Positions 23,270 through 32,438 of a stretch of DNA of 44,817 nucleotides are shown here, in pieces. The stretch's first letter is position 1. The number at the start of each line of letters is the position of its first letter. The stretch spans positions 1 to 44,817 of the forward strand of contig NZ_SLXE01000022.1 in assembly GCF_004341385.1 (NCBI RefSeq), read 5' to 3'. The notes beneath the pieces were generated by a model. The model was not told the origin of the DNA, did not search any database, and worked only from the letters and a program-made list of their open reading frames with translations. The stretch is from Uruburuella suis (GTDB taxonomy: Bacteria; Pseudomonadota; Gammaproteobacteria; Burkholderiales; Neisseriaceae). Both the position numbers and the translations under genes were made by a program.

Positions 23270-24736
23270 ATGCGTATCGTAGAAAAAGCCTATACTTTTG
23301 ACGATGTTTTGCTGGTTCCTGCACGCTCCCAAGTGCTGCCGCGCGACGTCAAACTCCAAACCCCACTCACCCGCAACATCACCCTCAACACCCCTTTACT
23401 TTCTGCCGCGATGGACACCGTTACCGAAGCCAAGCTGGCCATTTCTATGGCGCAGGAAGGCGGCATCGGCATTATCCATAAAAACATGACCGCCGAGCGC
23501 CAGGCCAATGCCGTGGCCAAGGTGAAGCGCCATGAAAGCGGCATTGTGAAAGACCCGGTTACCATCGGCCCCGATATGCTGATTGGCGAATTGGTGGAAA
23601 TGCAGGCGCGGCGCAAGCGCAAAATGTCGGGCTTGCCGGTGGTGGAAAACGGCAAAGTGGTGGGCTTGGTAACCAACCGCGATTTGCGTTTTGAAAAACG
23701 CCTCGACCAGCCCGTGTCGGCCATTATGACGCCGCGCGAGCGCTTGGTCACTGTGCCGGTGGGCACGGGCATTGATGAAGCGCGCGATGTGATGCACGAT
23801 CACAAAGTGGAGCGCGTGCTGGTGGTGGACGATGAATGGGTGCTCAAAGGTTTGATCACGGTAAAAGACATTCTGAAAACCACCGAATTTCCGCATGCCA
23901 ATAAAGATGCCGACGGCCGTTTGCGCGTGGGCGCGGCCGTGGGCGTGGGCGCCGACACCGATGAGCGTGTGAAGGCACTGGTGGAAGCAGGTGTGGACGT
24001 GTTGGTGGTCGACACCGCCCACGGCCACAGCCAAGGCGTGCTTGATCGTGTGAAATGGGTGAAAGAAACTTACCCGCATGTGCAGGTAATCGGCGGCAAT
24101 ATCGCCACCGCGCAAGCGGCGCTCGATTTGGTGGCTGCCGGCGCCGATGCGGTGAAAGTGGGCATCGGCCCGGGCTCGATTTGCACCACCCGCATTGTGG
24201 CCGGCGTGGGCGTGCCGCAGCTCACCGCGATTCACAATGTGTCCGAAGCTTTAAAAGGCACCGGCGTGCCGCTGATTGCCGATGGCGGCATCCGCTTTTC
24301 GGGCGACATTGCCAAAGCGCTGGCAGCCGGCGCACATTGCGTGATGCTCGGCGGCATGTTTGCCGGCACCGAAGAAGCGCCGGGCGAAATCGAGCTTTAT
24401 CAAGGCCGCTCGTATAAATCTTATCGCGGCATGGGCTCGCTGGGCGCGATGAGCCAAGGCTCTTCCGACCGCTATTTCCAAGATAAAGAAGACAACGCCG
24501 ATAAATATGTGCCCGAGGGCATCGAAGGGCGCGTGCCTTATAAAGGCCCGATTGTGCAGATTATCCATCAGCTGATGGGCGGCCTGCGCTCGAGCATGGG
24601 CTATTTGGGCTGCGCCACCATTGAGCAAATGCACGAAAAAGCCGAATTTGTGGAAATCACCGCCGCCGGCATGAGCGAATCGCATGTGCATGATGTGCAG
24701 ATTACCAAAGAAGCGCCGAATTACCATATCCGTTGA
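23270..24736 (+). CDS. guaB: IMP dehydrogenase
   Basis: A 488-residue enzyme oxidising IMP to XMP, the first committed step to GMP. Start MRIVEKAYTFDDVLLVPA is the family N-terminus, so the 11 extra codons upstream (from 23237) are rejected. Two CBS domains occupy about residues 95-205 (RKMSGLPVVENGKVVGLV and VERVLVVDDEWVLKGLI). The catalytic cysteine lies in GPGSICTTRIVAGVG, the mobile flap follows, and YKGPIVQIIHQLMGGLRS is near the end. Confidence 0.96.
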   Translation: MRIVEKAYTFDDVLLVPARSQVLPRDVKLQTPLTRNITLNTPLLSAAMDTVTEAKLAISMAQEGGIGIIHKNMTAERQANAVAKVKRHESGIVKDPVTIGPDMLIGELVEMQARRKRKMSGLPVVENGKVVGLVTNRDLRFEKRLDQPVSAIMTPRERLVTVPVGTGIDEARDVMHDHKVERVLVVDDEWVLKGLITVKDILKTTEFPHANKDADGRLRVGAAVGVGADTDERVKALVEAGVDVLVVDTAHGHSQGVLDRVKWVKETYPHVQVIGGNIATAQAALDLVAAGADAVKVGIGPGSICTTRIVAGVGVPQLTAIHNVSEALKGTGVPLIADGGIRFSGDIAKALAAGAHCVMLGGMFAGTEEAPGEIELYQGRSYKSYRGMGSLGAMSQGSSDRYFQDKEDNADKYVPEGIEGRVPYKGPIVQIIHQLMGGLRSSMGYLGCATIEQMHEKAEFVEITAAGMSESHVHDVQITKEAPNYHIR

Positions 24737-24744
24737 TGCATAAA

Positions 24745-24779
24745 AACGGGTTGCCGGGCCGATTGCCGGGCAACCCGTT
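24745..24779 (+). terminator. guaB hairpin
   Basis: AACGGGTTGCC pairs perfectly with GGCAACCCGTT, with further G:C pairing inside. There is no long T-run, so termination may be partial. No DUS is present. Confidence 0.6.
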
Positions 24780-25001
24780 GTGATTATCTGCGGGGCAGCA
24801 AACGGTTTATTCCGTCATGCTATAATTGATAATTGATGTTGCACAATCTTTTTAACAATTATGCCGTAAAATACTCGTTTCAGACGGCCTGAATCGGTAT
24901 AATCTTTTTTGTAATATTACTTCAGAGCTTGCGGCTGCGATGCGGCAGGCCGTCTGAAAAACGCTTTCCCTATTTATTGTTATTATTTCAGGAGACTTTG
25001 C

Positions 25002-26288
25002 ATGAGCGCTATTGTTGATATTTTTGCCCGCGAGATTTTGGATTCACGCGGCAACCCCACTGTTGAGTGCGATGTGTTGCTCGAGTCCGGCGTGATGGGT
25101 CGCGCCGCTGTGCCCTCGGGCGCTTCTACCGGCCAGAAAGAGGCTTTGGAATTGCGCGATGGCGACAAAAGCCGCTATTTGGGCAAAGGCGTGCTGCAAG
25201 CCGTGGAGCATGTCAACAACGAAATCGCCCAAGCCCTGATCGGCTTGGATGCCAGCGAGCAAAGCTATATCGACCGCGTGATGATCGATATCGACGGCAC
25301 CGACAACAAAGGCCGCTTGGGTGCGAATGCCACTTTGGCCGTGTCGATGGCGGTGGCTCGCGCTGCAGCAGAAGATGCCGGCCTGCCGCTTTACCGCTAT
25401 TTGGGCGGTGCAGGCCCGATGGCGCTGCCCGTGCCGATGATGAACGTAATCAACGGCGGCGAACATGCCAACAACAGCCTGGATATTCAAGAATTTATGA
25501 TTATGCCGGTGGGCGCACCCACTTTCCGCGAAGCCCTGCGCTGCGGTGCCGAAGTGTTCCATGCACTGAAAAAACTGTGCGACAGCAAAGGCTTCCCCAC
25601 CACCGTGGGCGATGAAGGCGGCTTTGCACCCAACCTGAGCAGCCATGAAGAAGCGCTGAAGCTGATTCTCGAAGCCGTGAGCGCCGCCGGCTATATTCCG
25701 GGCGAAGATGTGCTGCTGGCCATGGATTGCGCGTCCAGCGAATTCTACCGCGACGGCAAATACCACCTCAGCGCCGAAGGCTTGGCATTGAGCAGCGAAG
25801 AATTTGCCGACTATCTGGCCAAACTGGTGGACGAATACCCGATTGTTTCCATTGAAGACGGCATGGATGAAAACGACTGGGCCGGCTGGAAGCTGCTCAC
25901 CGAGCGCTTGGGCGGCAAAGTGCAATTGGTGGGCGACGATTTGTTTGTCACCAACCCGAAAATTCTGGCCGAAGGTATTGAAGCCGGCGTGGCCAATGCT
26001 TTGTTGGTGAAAGTGAACCAAATCGGCACCTTGAGCGAAACCCTGCAAGCCGTTGAATTGGCCAAACGCAACCGCTACACCTGCGTGATGAGCCACCGCT
26101 CGGGCGAAACCGAAGACAGCACCATCGCTGATTTGGCCGTGTCGACCAACTGCATGCAGATCAAAACCGGCTCGCTGAGCCGCTCCGACCGCATGGCCAA
26201 ATACAACCAGCTGCTGCGCATTGAAGAAGAGCTGGGCGAAGCCGCTTACTATCCGGGCAAAGCCGCTTTTTACCAACTGGGCAAATAA
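25002..26288 (+). CDS. eno: Enolase
   Basis: A 428-residue glycolytic enolase (2-phosphoglycerate to phosphoenolpyruvate). Motifs are FAREILDSRGNPTVE, PSGASTGQKEALELRD, GDEGGFAPN, SIEDGMDENDW, LLVKVNQIGTLSETL and the signature SHRSGETEDSTIADLAV. CAGGAGAC precedes the ATG. The upstream 265-nt gap has two single DUS and TATAAT at 24821-24826 and 24898-24903. FtsB follows after 10 nt. Confidence 0.97.
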   Translation: MSAIVDIFAREILDSRGNPTVECDVLLESGVMGRAAVPSGASTGQKEALELRDGDKSRYLGKGVLQAVEHVNNEIAQALIGLDASEQSYIDRVMIDIDGTDNKGRLGANATLAVSMAVARAAAEDAGLPLYRYLGGAGPMALPVPMMNVINGGEHANNSLDIQEFMIMPVGAPTFREALRCGAEVFHALKKLCDSKGFPTTVGDEGGFAPNLSSHEEALKLILEAVSAAGYIPGEDVLLAMDCASSEFYRDGKYHLSAEGLALSSEEFADYLAKLVDEYPIVSIEDGMDENDWAGWKLLTERLGGKVQLVGDDLFVTNPKILAEGIEAGVANALLVKVNQIGTLSETLQAVELAKRNRYTCVMSHRSGETEDSTIADLAVSTNCMQIKTGSLSRSDRMAKYNQLLRIEEELGEAAYYPGKAAFYQLGK

Positions 26289-26298
26289 GGCATAAAGC

Positions 26299-26577
26299 AT
26301 GAAGTGGGTGACGCTGGTTTTAATCGCCGCCTTGGCGTGTTTCCAATACAACCTTTGGATAGCCAAAGGCGGTTGGCGCGACATGTGGCACCTGCAAGAC
26401 CGAGTGGCCGTGCAGGAAGAGAAAAACCAGGCGCTCGCCCTGCGCAACAGCGCGCTGGCGGCCGAGGTGATGGATTTGGCCGAAGGGCAGGATGCCATCG
26501 CCGAAATCGCCCGCGTGGATTTGGGCTATATCCAAAGTGGCGAAACTTATTACCGTTTGGTGCGGCGCAATCCTTAA
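26299..26577 (+). CDS. ftsB: Cell division protein FtsB
   Basis: A 92-residue bitopic protein: short cytoplasmic start, membrane helix (residues 3-21), then a coiled coil (LQDRVAVQEEKNQALALRNSALAAEVMDL). The conserved end is ARVDLGYIQSGETYYRLV. It is part of the FtsQLB complex. The position directly after eno is the usual beta- and gammaproteobacterial arrangement. Confidence 0.92.
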   Translation: MKWVTLVLIAALACFQYNLWIAKGGWRDMWHLQDRVAVQEEKNQALALRNSALAAEVMDLAEGQDAIAEIARVDLGYIQSGETYYRLVRRNP

Positions 26578-26601
26578 GCTGCTGAATGTGCTGTGTTTAT
26601 C

Positions 26602-26633
26602 AAGGCCGTCTGAAAAGTTTTTCAGACGGCCTT
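26602..26633 (+). terminator. DUS terminator of eno-ftsB
   Basis: AAGGCCGTCTGAAAA and TTTTCAGACGGCCTT with a 2-nt loop, followed by TTGTTTT. Confidence 0.8.
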
Positions 26634-26677
26634 TTGTTTTGGATAAATGAAGCAGCCGGATGCCTTGAGCCGCTTTT

Positions 26678-26850
26678 ATACCAATCCAAACAAATAACCT
26701 AATACCAATTCAAAAAAGTAAGCTAACAAGGCGGCGAGCCGCAGACAGTACAACTAGTACGGCAAGGCGAGACAACGAAGTTAGGTTATTTTTTTGGATT
26801 GGTATAACTTCGTTGTCTCGCCTTGTGAGCTTACTTTTTTGAATCGTTAT
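26678..26850. repeat. Older, internally deleted family A MITE, split by a newer copy
   Basis: The left piece 26678-26701 (ATACCAATCCAAACAAATAA...) and right piece 26806-26850 (...TCTCGCCTTG-TGAGCTTACTTTTTTGAATCGTTAT) join into one element if 26702-26805 is removed. The joined copy lacks most of the core. Confidence 0.75.
26702..26805. repeat. Family A MITE, complete
   Basis: 104 bp from ATACCAATTCAAAAAAGTAA to TTTTTTTGGATTGGTAT. It is inserted in the older copy with TAA on each side (CCTAA-[TACC...GGTA]-TAACTT), a 3-bp duplication. Confidence 0.85.
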
Positions 26851-26940
26851 TACCAAGCCGCGACAATTGTAAACAATCTGCCCAAAGCCGACCAATTCGG
26901 TTAAAATCGGCCTTTTACTTCTTGCGTGAAAAGAGCGGCC

Positions 26941-27804
26941 ATGTCTGACATCAGTTTGAAAAAAATCTATTCCGGTAAAGTGCGCGATTTGTATGAAATC
27001 GATGAACAGCGCATGTTGATGGTGGCGTCAGACCGCTTGTCGGCATTTGACGTGATTCTCGACGACCCGATTCCCGGCAAGGGCGAAATTCTCACGCAGA
27101 TTTCCAATTTCTGGTTTCAAAAGTTGGCGCACATCATGCCGAATCATTTCACCGGCAACACCGTTTATGATGTGTTGCCCGAAGATCAAGCCCGCGCGCT
27201 GGAAAAGCGGGCGGTGGTGGCGAAAAAGCTGGAGCCGGTGAAAGTAGAAGCCATTGTGCGCGGCTATTTGGCCGGCAGCGGCTGGAAAGATTATCAGCAA
27301 AGCGGCAGCGTGTGCGGCATTGCCCTGCCTGCGGGCATGCGGGAAGCGCAGCAGCTGCCCGAGGTGATTTTCACCCCGTCCACCAAAGCGGCGGTGGGCG
27401 ATCACGATGAAAACATCAGCTTTGCCGAATGCGAGCAGATTATCGGCGCGGAATTGGCGGCAGAAGTGCGCGCAAAAGCCATCGAGCTCTACACCGAAGC
27501 CGCCGCTTATGCGAAAACGCGCGGCATCATTATTTGCGACACCAAATTTGAATTCGGCCTCGACGAAGAGGGCGTTTTAACCTTGATGGACGAAGTGCTC
27601 ACTCCCGATTCCAGCCGCTTCTGGCCGGCAGACCAATATCAAGTCGGCACCAATCCGCCTTCGTTCGACAAGCAATTCGTGCGCGACTGGCTCGAACAAA
27701 GTGGCTGGAACAAGCAAGCACCCGCCCCGAAAGTGCCCGCCGAAGTGATTGAGAAAACGGTAGCCAAATACCGCGAAGCGCTCAGCCTGCTCACCGCCGG
27801 ATAA
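26941..27804 (+). CDS. purC: Phosphoribosylaminoimidazole-succinocarboxamide synthase (SAICAR synthetase)
   Basis: A 287-residue enzyme that joins aspartate to CAIR in purine synthesis. Motifs are KIYSGKVRDLYEID, MVASDRLSAFDVIL, VEAIVRGYLAGSGWKDYQ, IICDTKFEFGLDEEG and LMDEVLTPDSSRFW. ATG 26941 gives the family N-terminus (MSDISLKKIYSGK), while GTG 26926 adds five residues without a better ribosome site. It is monocistronic, between repeats and a DUS terminator. Confidence 0.95.
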   Translation: MSDISLKKIYSGKVRDLYEIDEQRMLMVASDRLSAFDVILDDPIPGKGEILTQISNFWFQKLAHIMPNHFTGNTVYDVLPEDQARALEKRAVVAKKLEPVKVEAIVRGYLAGSGWKDYQQSGSVCGIALPAGMREAQQLPEVIFTPSTKAAVGDHDENISFAECEQIIGAELAAEVRAKAIELYTEAAAYAKTRGIIICDTKFEFGLDEEGVLTLMDEVLTPDSSRFWPADQYQVGTNPPSFDKQFVRDWLEQSGWNKQAPAPKVPAEVIEKTVAKYREALSLLTAG

Positions 27805-27896
27805 TCCGGGAAATGCTGGCTTATGCGGCATGCCGAATTCGTTTTTTAGAAAGATTCCGGTTAGCTGCAAACATGAAGTTGTGATTTCAAGATATA

Positions 27897-27934
27897 GGCA
27901 AAGGCCGTCTGAAACTTTTCAGACGGCCTTTGCC
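27897..27934 (+). terminator. DUS terminator after purC
   Basis: GGCAAAGGCCGTCTGAAA and TTTCAGACGGCCTTTGCC, with arms extended beyond the DUS by six matched bases. Confidence 0.75.
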
Positions 27935-27947
27935 TAATCAAAACAAA

Positions 27948-28097
27948 TATAGTGGATAGAAATAAAAATCGATATAAAACAACGCTTTGTAACAGCTTAG
28001 CTTGGGTTGATAAACCCAAGGTTTCAGATGGCCTGCGGGCTTGTTGGGTTTTCAACCCGAGCTACCCGTTGTGTCACTTTTTCTTGTATTTCATTAT
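27948..28097. repeat. Family B repeat, diverged copy
   Basis: It starts TATAGTGGATAGAAATAAAAA (closer to the classical Correia terminus TATAGTGGAT) and ends GTGTCACTTTTTCTTGTATTTCATTAT. The interior contains the GGGTTGATAAACCCA segment shared with the other copies. The remaining 180 nt to fhs hold a single DUS (28167) and a TATAAT at 28242-28247. Confidence 0.6.
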
Positions 28098-28280
28098 CAA
28101 TGCATCATCCGAAATATTCTGCTTGTTCAAGGCCGATGTAGGTATGCCTTAAACGTTTATCCGTTTCAGACGGCCTCAAAAGGTAAGTTGATGTAATGCA
28201 AAAGCCATCCCTTTTCGCAAGCTCAGGCAGTATGTTGGCGCTATAATAATGCTTTTTCGCCCACGGAAAACGGACACCCC

Positions 28281-29957
28281 ATGAGCTACAAAACCGATGC
28301 AGAAATCGCCCACGAATCCCCCATGCGCCCCATCGGCGAAATTGCCGCCAAGCTCGGCCTTGATGAAGCGCATATTTCGCCTTACGGCCATTTCAAGGCC
28401 AAAATCACACCGGTCAAGGCTTTTGCGCTGCCGGCCAAACAAGGCCGGCTGATTTTGGTGACGGCGATCAACCCCACGCCGGCGGGCGAGGGCAAAACCA
28501 CCGTCACCATCGGCCTGGCTGATGCGCTCAACCGCCTCGGCAAAAATGCGGTGGTGGCCATGCGCGAGCCGTCGCTCGGCCCCGTGTTCGGCATCAAAGG
28601 CGGCGCGGCCGGCGGCGGCTATGCGCAAGTGCTGCCGATGGAAGACATCAATCTGCATTTCACCGGCGATTTTCACGCCATCGGCGCGGCCAATAATCTG
28701 TTGGCCGCCATGCTCGACAACCACATTTATCAGGGCAATGCGCTCGATATCGACCCCAAACGCGTGCTGTGGCGGCGCGCGGTAGACATGAACGACCGCC
28801 AGCTGCGCAACATTATCGGCGGCTTGGGCAAGCCGGTGGACGGCGTGATGCGCCCCGACGGCTTCGACATCACCGTGGCTTCGGAAGTGATGGCGGTTTT
28901 CTGCCTGGCTCAAGATTTGGCCGATTTGAAAAACCGCCTCGGCAATATGCTGGTGGCTTATAGTAAAAGCGGCGCGCCCGTGTATGCGCGCGATTTGAAA
29001 GCCCACGGCGCGATGGCGGCCTTGTTGAAAGATGCCGTCAAGCCCAATCTGGTGCAAACCATAGAGGGCACGCCGGCGCTGGTGCACGGCGGGCCGTTTG
29101 CCAATATTGCGCATGGCTGCAATTCGGTGATTGCCACGCGCATGGCGCAGCATTTGGGTGATTATGCCATCACCGAAGCCGGCTTCGGCGCGGATTTGGG
29201 CGCAGAGAAATTTTGCGACATCAAATGCCGCCTCGCCGGGCTGAAGCCCGATGCGGCGGTGGTGGTGGCCACCGTGCGTGCGCTGAAATACAACGGCGGC
29301 GTGGCGCGTGCCGATTTGGGCGCGGAAAACCTAGAAGCTTTGCAGCGCGGCCTGCCCAATCTGCTCAAACACATCCGCAATATGAAAGAAGTGTTCGGCC
29401 TGCCGGTGGTGGTGGCGCTCAACCGTTTTGTGTCCGACACCGATGCTGAATTGGATGTGATTCAAGCCGCCTGCGCCGAGGAGGGTGCAGCTGTGGCGCT
29501 CACTGAGGTGTGGGAAAAAGGCGGCGCGGGCGGCGAAGCGCTGGCGCATGCCGTGATCGATGCCATTGCAGGCCAGCCCAACGAATTTCGTTTTGCTTAT
29601 GAAGAAAACAGCAGCGTGGCCGATAAAATCCGCGCCATTGCGCAAAAAGTGTATGGCGCGGCCGATGTGGATTTCAGCAGCGAAGCGCTCGCCGAAATCG
29701 CCGGCCTGGAAAAATTGGGGCTGGATAAGCTGCCGGTGTGCATGGCCAAAACCCAATATTCGCTCAGCGATGATGCCAAGCTGCTCGGCTGCCCCACAGG
29801 CTTCAAGCTGCACGTGCGCGGCATCACCGTGTCGGCCGGCGCCGGCTTTATCGTGGCTTTGTGCGGCAATATGATGAAAATGCCCGGCCTGCCCAAAGCG
29901 CCCGCCGCCGAGCAGATTGATGTGGACGAGCACGGCGTGATACACGGCTTGTTTTGA
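28281..29957 (+). CDS. fhs: Formate--tetrahydrofolate ligase
   Basis: A 558-residue enzyme making 10-formyl-THF from formate, THF and ATP. The P-loop region reads INPTPAGEGKTTVTIGL. Other conserved segments are REPSLGPVFGIKGGAAGGGYAQV, FTGDFHAI, DRQLRNII and FVSDTDAELDVI. Full length for the family. It supplies one-carbon units for purines, which fits purC upstream, though the two are not an operon. Confidence 0.95.
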   Translation: MSYKTDAEIAHESPMRPIGEIAAKLGLDEAHISPYGHFKAKITPVKAFALPAKQGRLILVTAINPTPAGEGKTTVTIGLADALNRLGKNAVVAMREPSLGPVFGIKGGAAGGGYAQVLPMEDINLHFTGDFHAIGAANNLLAAMLDNHIYQGNALDIDPKRVLWRRAVDMNDRQLRNIIGGLGKPVDGVMRPDGFDITVASEVMAVFCLAQDLADLKNRLGNMLVAYSKSGAPVYARDLKAHGAMAALLKDAVKPNLVQTIEGTPALVHGGPFANIAHGCNSVIATRMAQHLGDYAITEAGFGADLGAEKFCDIKCRLAGLKPDAAVVVATVRALKYNGGVARADLGAENLEALQRGLPNLLKHIRNMKEVFGLPVVVALNRFVSDTDAELDVIQAACAEEGAAVALTEVWEKGGAGGEALAHAVIDAIAGQPNEFRFAYEENSSVADKIRAIAQKVYGAADVDFSSEALAEIAGLEKLGLDKLPVCMAKTQYSLSDDAKLLGCPTGFKLHVRGITVSAGAGFIVALCGNMMKMPGLPKAPAAEQIDVDEHGVIHGLF

Positions 29958-30071
29958 TTCGGTTTTGAGTTGATATTGAATGCAAGACTTCAGGTTGGGC
30001 TAGGCTGCTGTGGCCCAACATCTGCATTTCTACCGATTGATTTTATAAAGCTGTTTGATTTTGAATGCCTA

Positions 30072-30230
30072 GGGTCTGTTCACATTTCATCCGTGCGTAA
30101 GATTTTGAGCGCAAAAGTGCGCTTGCAAGGCGAAAAGCGCAGCAAGGTTGGACACCTTGCGAGCATTTTCAACGCGGCAGGCGCATTTTTGAGCCAAAAG
30201 ATTGTCACGAGATGAATTGTGAGCAGACCC
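30072..30230. repeat. Family D repeat (GGGTCTGTTCACA), complete
   Basis: 159 bp with inverted termini GGGTCTGTTCACATTTCAT and ATGAATTGTGAGCAGACCC, flanked by TA on both sides. The interior is nearly identical, in inverse orientation, to 34002-34160. No transposase. Confidence 0.8.
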
Positions 30231-30289
30231 TAGCCCAAGCTACGCAGATGACGCTAAAATTGTTCCTATGCCAAACTTAAAAAAATAAT

Positions 30290-30391
30290 ATACCAACAGG
30301 CAGCCTGTGGGGCGGATCCTTGAACCCGACCCACACTGATGGTGCTATCGAGCTGCTTTTATTTTGTAAGGTTATTTTTCTGAATGGGTAT
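30290..30391. repeat. Family C remnant joined to a family A right end
   Basis: ACCAACAGGCAGCC...CTGCTTTTATTTTGTAAGG resembles 18644-18792 read on the minus strand. It is followed at 30371-30391 by GTTATTTTTCTGAATGGGTAT, a family A right terminus. Confidence 0.45.
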
Positions 30392-30431
30392 GATTTTTTA
30401 AGGTTGTTTTGGGAATTGGTGTAAAGCATCC

Positions 30432-30468
30432 AAAAAGGCCGTCTGAAAGTTTTTCAGACGGCCTTTTT
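30432..30468 (+). terminator. DUS hairpin in the fhs-pepP gap
   Basis: AAAAAGGCCGTCTGAAA and TTTCAGACGGCCTTTTT. It can act on either strand. Confidence 0.65.
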
Positions 30469-30469
30469 A

Positions 30470-30620
30470 TATAGTGAAATGCATAAAAAAGTGATACGGC
30501 GGGTAGGTTGGGTTGAAAACCCAACAAGCCCACAGGCCGTCTGAAACCTTGGGTTTATCAACCCAAGCTACGCCATTGTAAAATGGCGTTCCGTGTCACT
30601 TTTTCTTACATTTCACTATA
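30470..30620. repeat. Family B repeat, complete
   Basis: TATAGTGAAATGCATAAAAA to TTTTTCTTACATTTCACTATA with an internal DUS (AGGCCGTCTGAA near 30535). It ends 18 nt before the pepP stop, so its hairpin-capable end may act as the pepP terminator. Confidence 0.75.
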
Positions 30621-30637
30621 GATGGCGGCGCTGCGGC

Positions 30638-31945
30638 TCAGCCGCGCATCAGGGCTTCGATCTCCTCGATTTGTTTGGGCGCGGCGGCGGTGTAGTTTTC
30701 GTGGCCGTGCTCGGTGACGAGGATGTTGTCTTCAATGCGGATGCCGATGTTGTGGAAGGCTTTGGGAATGTCGGGCGCGGCGTTGATATAAAGCCCGGGC
30801 TCGATGGTGGTGCACATGCCCGCTTGCAGCAAAATGGGCTTGCCATCGTGCCAGCGGCCGCCCACGTCGTGCACATCCAGCCCCAGCCAATGGCCGAGGC
30901 CGTGCATATAGAAGCGCTGATAGGCTTGGCTTTCAATATTGCCTGCTACGCTGCCTTTGAGCAGCTTCAAATCAATCAGGCCTTGCACCAAAATGTGCAG
31001 CGCTTGCGCGTGGATGTCGGCCCAGTTTGCACCGGGGTGCACGGCGGCAATGGAGGCTTCGTTGGCGGCGAGCACGATTTCGTAAACGTCTTTTTGGGCG
31101 GCGCTGAAGCGGCCGTTGACGGGGAAGGTGCGGGTGATGTCGCCGGCATACATTTGGTATTCGGCACCGGCATCGATCAGCAGCAAATCGCCTTCATGCA
31201 AAATATCTTTGTTTTCCACATAGTGCAGGCAGCAGGCATTTTTGCCGCCGGCTACGATGCTGTTATACGCGGGGAAGCGCGCGCCGTGGCGTATGAATTC
31301 GTGCACGATTTCGGCTTCGGCCTGCCATTCGCCCATGCCGGGGCGGGTGGTTTGCATGGCGCGGATGTGTGCCAGCGCGCTGATGCGGCCGGCTTCTTGG
31401 AGCAGGCTGATTTCGGCGGCATCTTTGATTAAGCGCATGGGGTTGAGCGGGGCGGCCAGGTCGGCAAGGCTGTCGGGCGCGCGGCTGCATTCGGCGAGCA
31501 TGCGCTGGCCGGCACTTTGCTGCACGCGGTGCCAATGCTGCATCAGCGTGCGGTCGTGTTCGGGATATTGCCCCCACAGGGCGAATAATTGCTTTTTATT
31601 GGTGATGGCGGCCTGAATCTCTGCCGGCCATTCGTTGATATTGCGGGCTTCGTCAAAGCCGAATGCCTGCCGTGCGGCTTCGGGGCCGTAGCGAAAGCCG
31701 TCCCAAGTTTCGCGCAGCGGATCTTTGCCGCGGCAATAAAGCGTGCTGCTGCCTTTGGCGCCATCGAGCACGATAATGGCTTCCGGCTCGGGAAAGCCGC
31801 TCAGATAGTGGAAATAGCTGTCTTGACGGAAGGGAAAATCGGTGTCGTTGCTGCGGCGCTGCTCGGGCGCGGCAAACAACACGGCCAGGCCGTCGGGGCC
31901 GATTTTTTGCAAAAGCTGTGTGCGGCGGGTGATGTAGGGTTGCAT
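30638..31945 (-). CDS. pepP: Xaa-Pro aminopeptidase (aminopeptidase P)
   Basis: A 435-residue M24B metallopeptidase removing N-terminal residues before proline. The N-terminal creatinase-like domain contains DFPFRQDSYFHYLSGFPEPEA. The catalytic pita-bread fold supplies the metal ligands: LLIDAGAEYQMYAGDITRTF (two Asp), MHGLGHWLGLDVHD (His), CTTIEPGLYI (Glu) and IRIEDN (Glu). I chose ATG 31945 (MQPYITRRTQLL, the family start), with AAAAGAG upstream. Starts at 31987 and 32050 are also open but add residues outside the conserved region. Confidence 0.92.
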   Translation of the reverse strand: MQPYITRRTQLLQKIGPDGLAVLFAAPEQRRSNDTDFPFRQDSYFHYLSGFPEPEAIIVLDGAKGSSTLYCRGKDPLRETWDGFRYGPEAARQAFGFDEARNINEWPAEIQAAITNKKQLFALWGQYPEHDRTLMQHWHRVQQSAGQRMLAECSRAPDSLADLAAPLNPMRLIKDAAEISLLQEAGRISALAHIRAMQTTRPGMGEWQAEAEIVHEFIRHGARFPAYNSIVAGGKNACCLHYVENKDILHEGDLLLIDAGAEYQMYAGDITRTFPVNGRFSAAQKDVYEIVLAANEASIAAVHPGANWADIHAQALHILVQGLIDLKLLKGSVAGNIESQAYQRFYMHGLGHWLGLDVHDVGGRWHDGKPILLQAGMCTTIEPGLYINAAPDIPKAFHNIGIRIEDNILVTEHGHENYTAAAPKQIEEIEALMRG

Positions 31946-32035
31946 GGCGGGCTCTTTTGAAGGGATGGTTTGAAATGGGTTAAGCATTTGTTCACAATCT
32001 TTTTTGTGGTTTGTTTCATGGTGAACAGATTCTAA

Positions 32036-32071
32036 AGGCCGTCTGAACAATGCGGGGCTTTCAGACGGCCT
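32036..32071 (-). terminator. DUS pair overlapping the VanZ-like stop codon
   Basis: AGGCCGTCTGAA (32036-32047) and TTCAGACGGCCT (32060-32071). The second DUS, on the minus strand, contains the VanZ-like stop codon. Confidence 0.6.
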
Positions 32072-32438
32072 GCTTTTTGGCGGCGCTCACTTTGTGTGCC
32101 AGCCACAAAGCGGTGGCGGCACCGGCGATATCGGCCAAGCCGTCGAGCAGATCGCCCTGGCGGCTTTGGGTAAACAGCGCTTGCGCCACTTCGCTGCCGG
32201 CGGCCAAGAGCACGGCCAAGGTGAATAGCGCGACATAGGGAATGGGGCGCTTCGCCTGCATAAAGGCTTTGGCGGTGAGCCAGAATTGGCCGAAAAAAAG
32301 CGCGAAATGTGCCACTTTGTCGAAATGGGCAAAAGGCGGTGCGCCGCCCGCCGCTTCGCGAAACAGCAGCGAATAAAGGCCGGCGGCCAGCCACAAAAGG
32401 GCAAGCAGGCTGTAGCGGTTGCGCGGCATCATGCGCAT
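32061..32438 (-). CDS. VanZ-like membrane protein
   Basis: A 125-residue protein with four predicted membrane helices and VanZ-family marks: HFDKVAHFALFFGQFWL around residue 40 and SEVAQALFTQSRQGDLLDGLADIAGA around 82-107. The family has no settled function outside glycopeptide resistance clusters, where it gives low teicoplanin resistance. It overlaps the upstream gene by ATGA if ATG 32432 is used, and ATG 32438 is equally open. The final codons GCC GTC TGA come from a DUS. Confidence 0.8.
   Translation of the reverse strand: MRMMPRNRYSLLALLWLAAGLYSLLFREAAGGAPPFAHFDKVAHFALFFGQFWLTAKAFMQAKRPIPYVALFTLAVLLAAGSEVAQALFTQSRQGDLLDGLADIAGAATALWLAHKVSAAKKQAV

Noticed and set aside
25044..26498. 484-residue frame opposite eno and ftsB
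   Set aside because: Shadow of enolase. High-GC third positions leave the complementary frame open.
28242..28247. Confident fhs promoter
   Set aside because: TATAAT is present but no acceptable -35 was found at 16-18 bp, so it is mentioned only in the neighbouring repeat entry.
29970..30215. Two similar small frames sharing SVHISSVRKILSAKxRLQGEKRS (also at 34017-34202)
   Set aside because: The similarity comes only from the non-coding family D repeat that both overlap.
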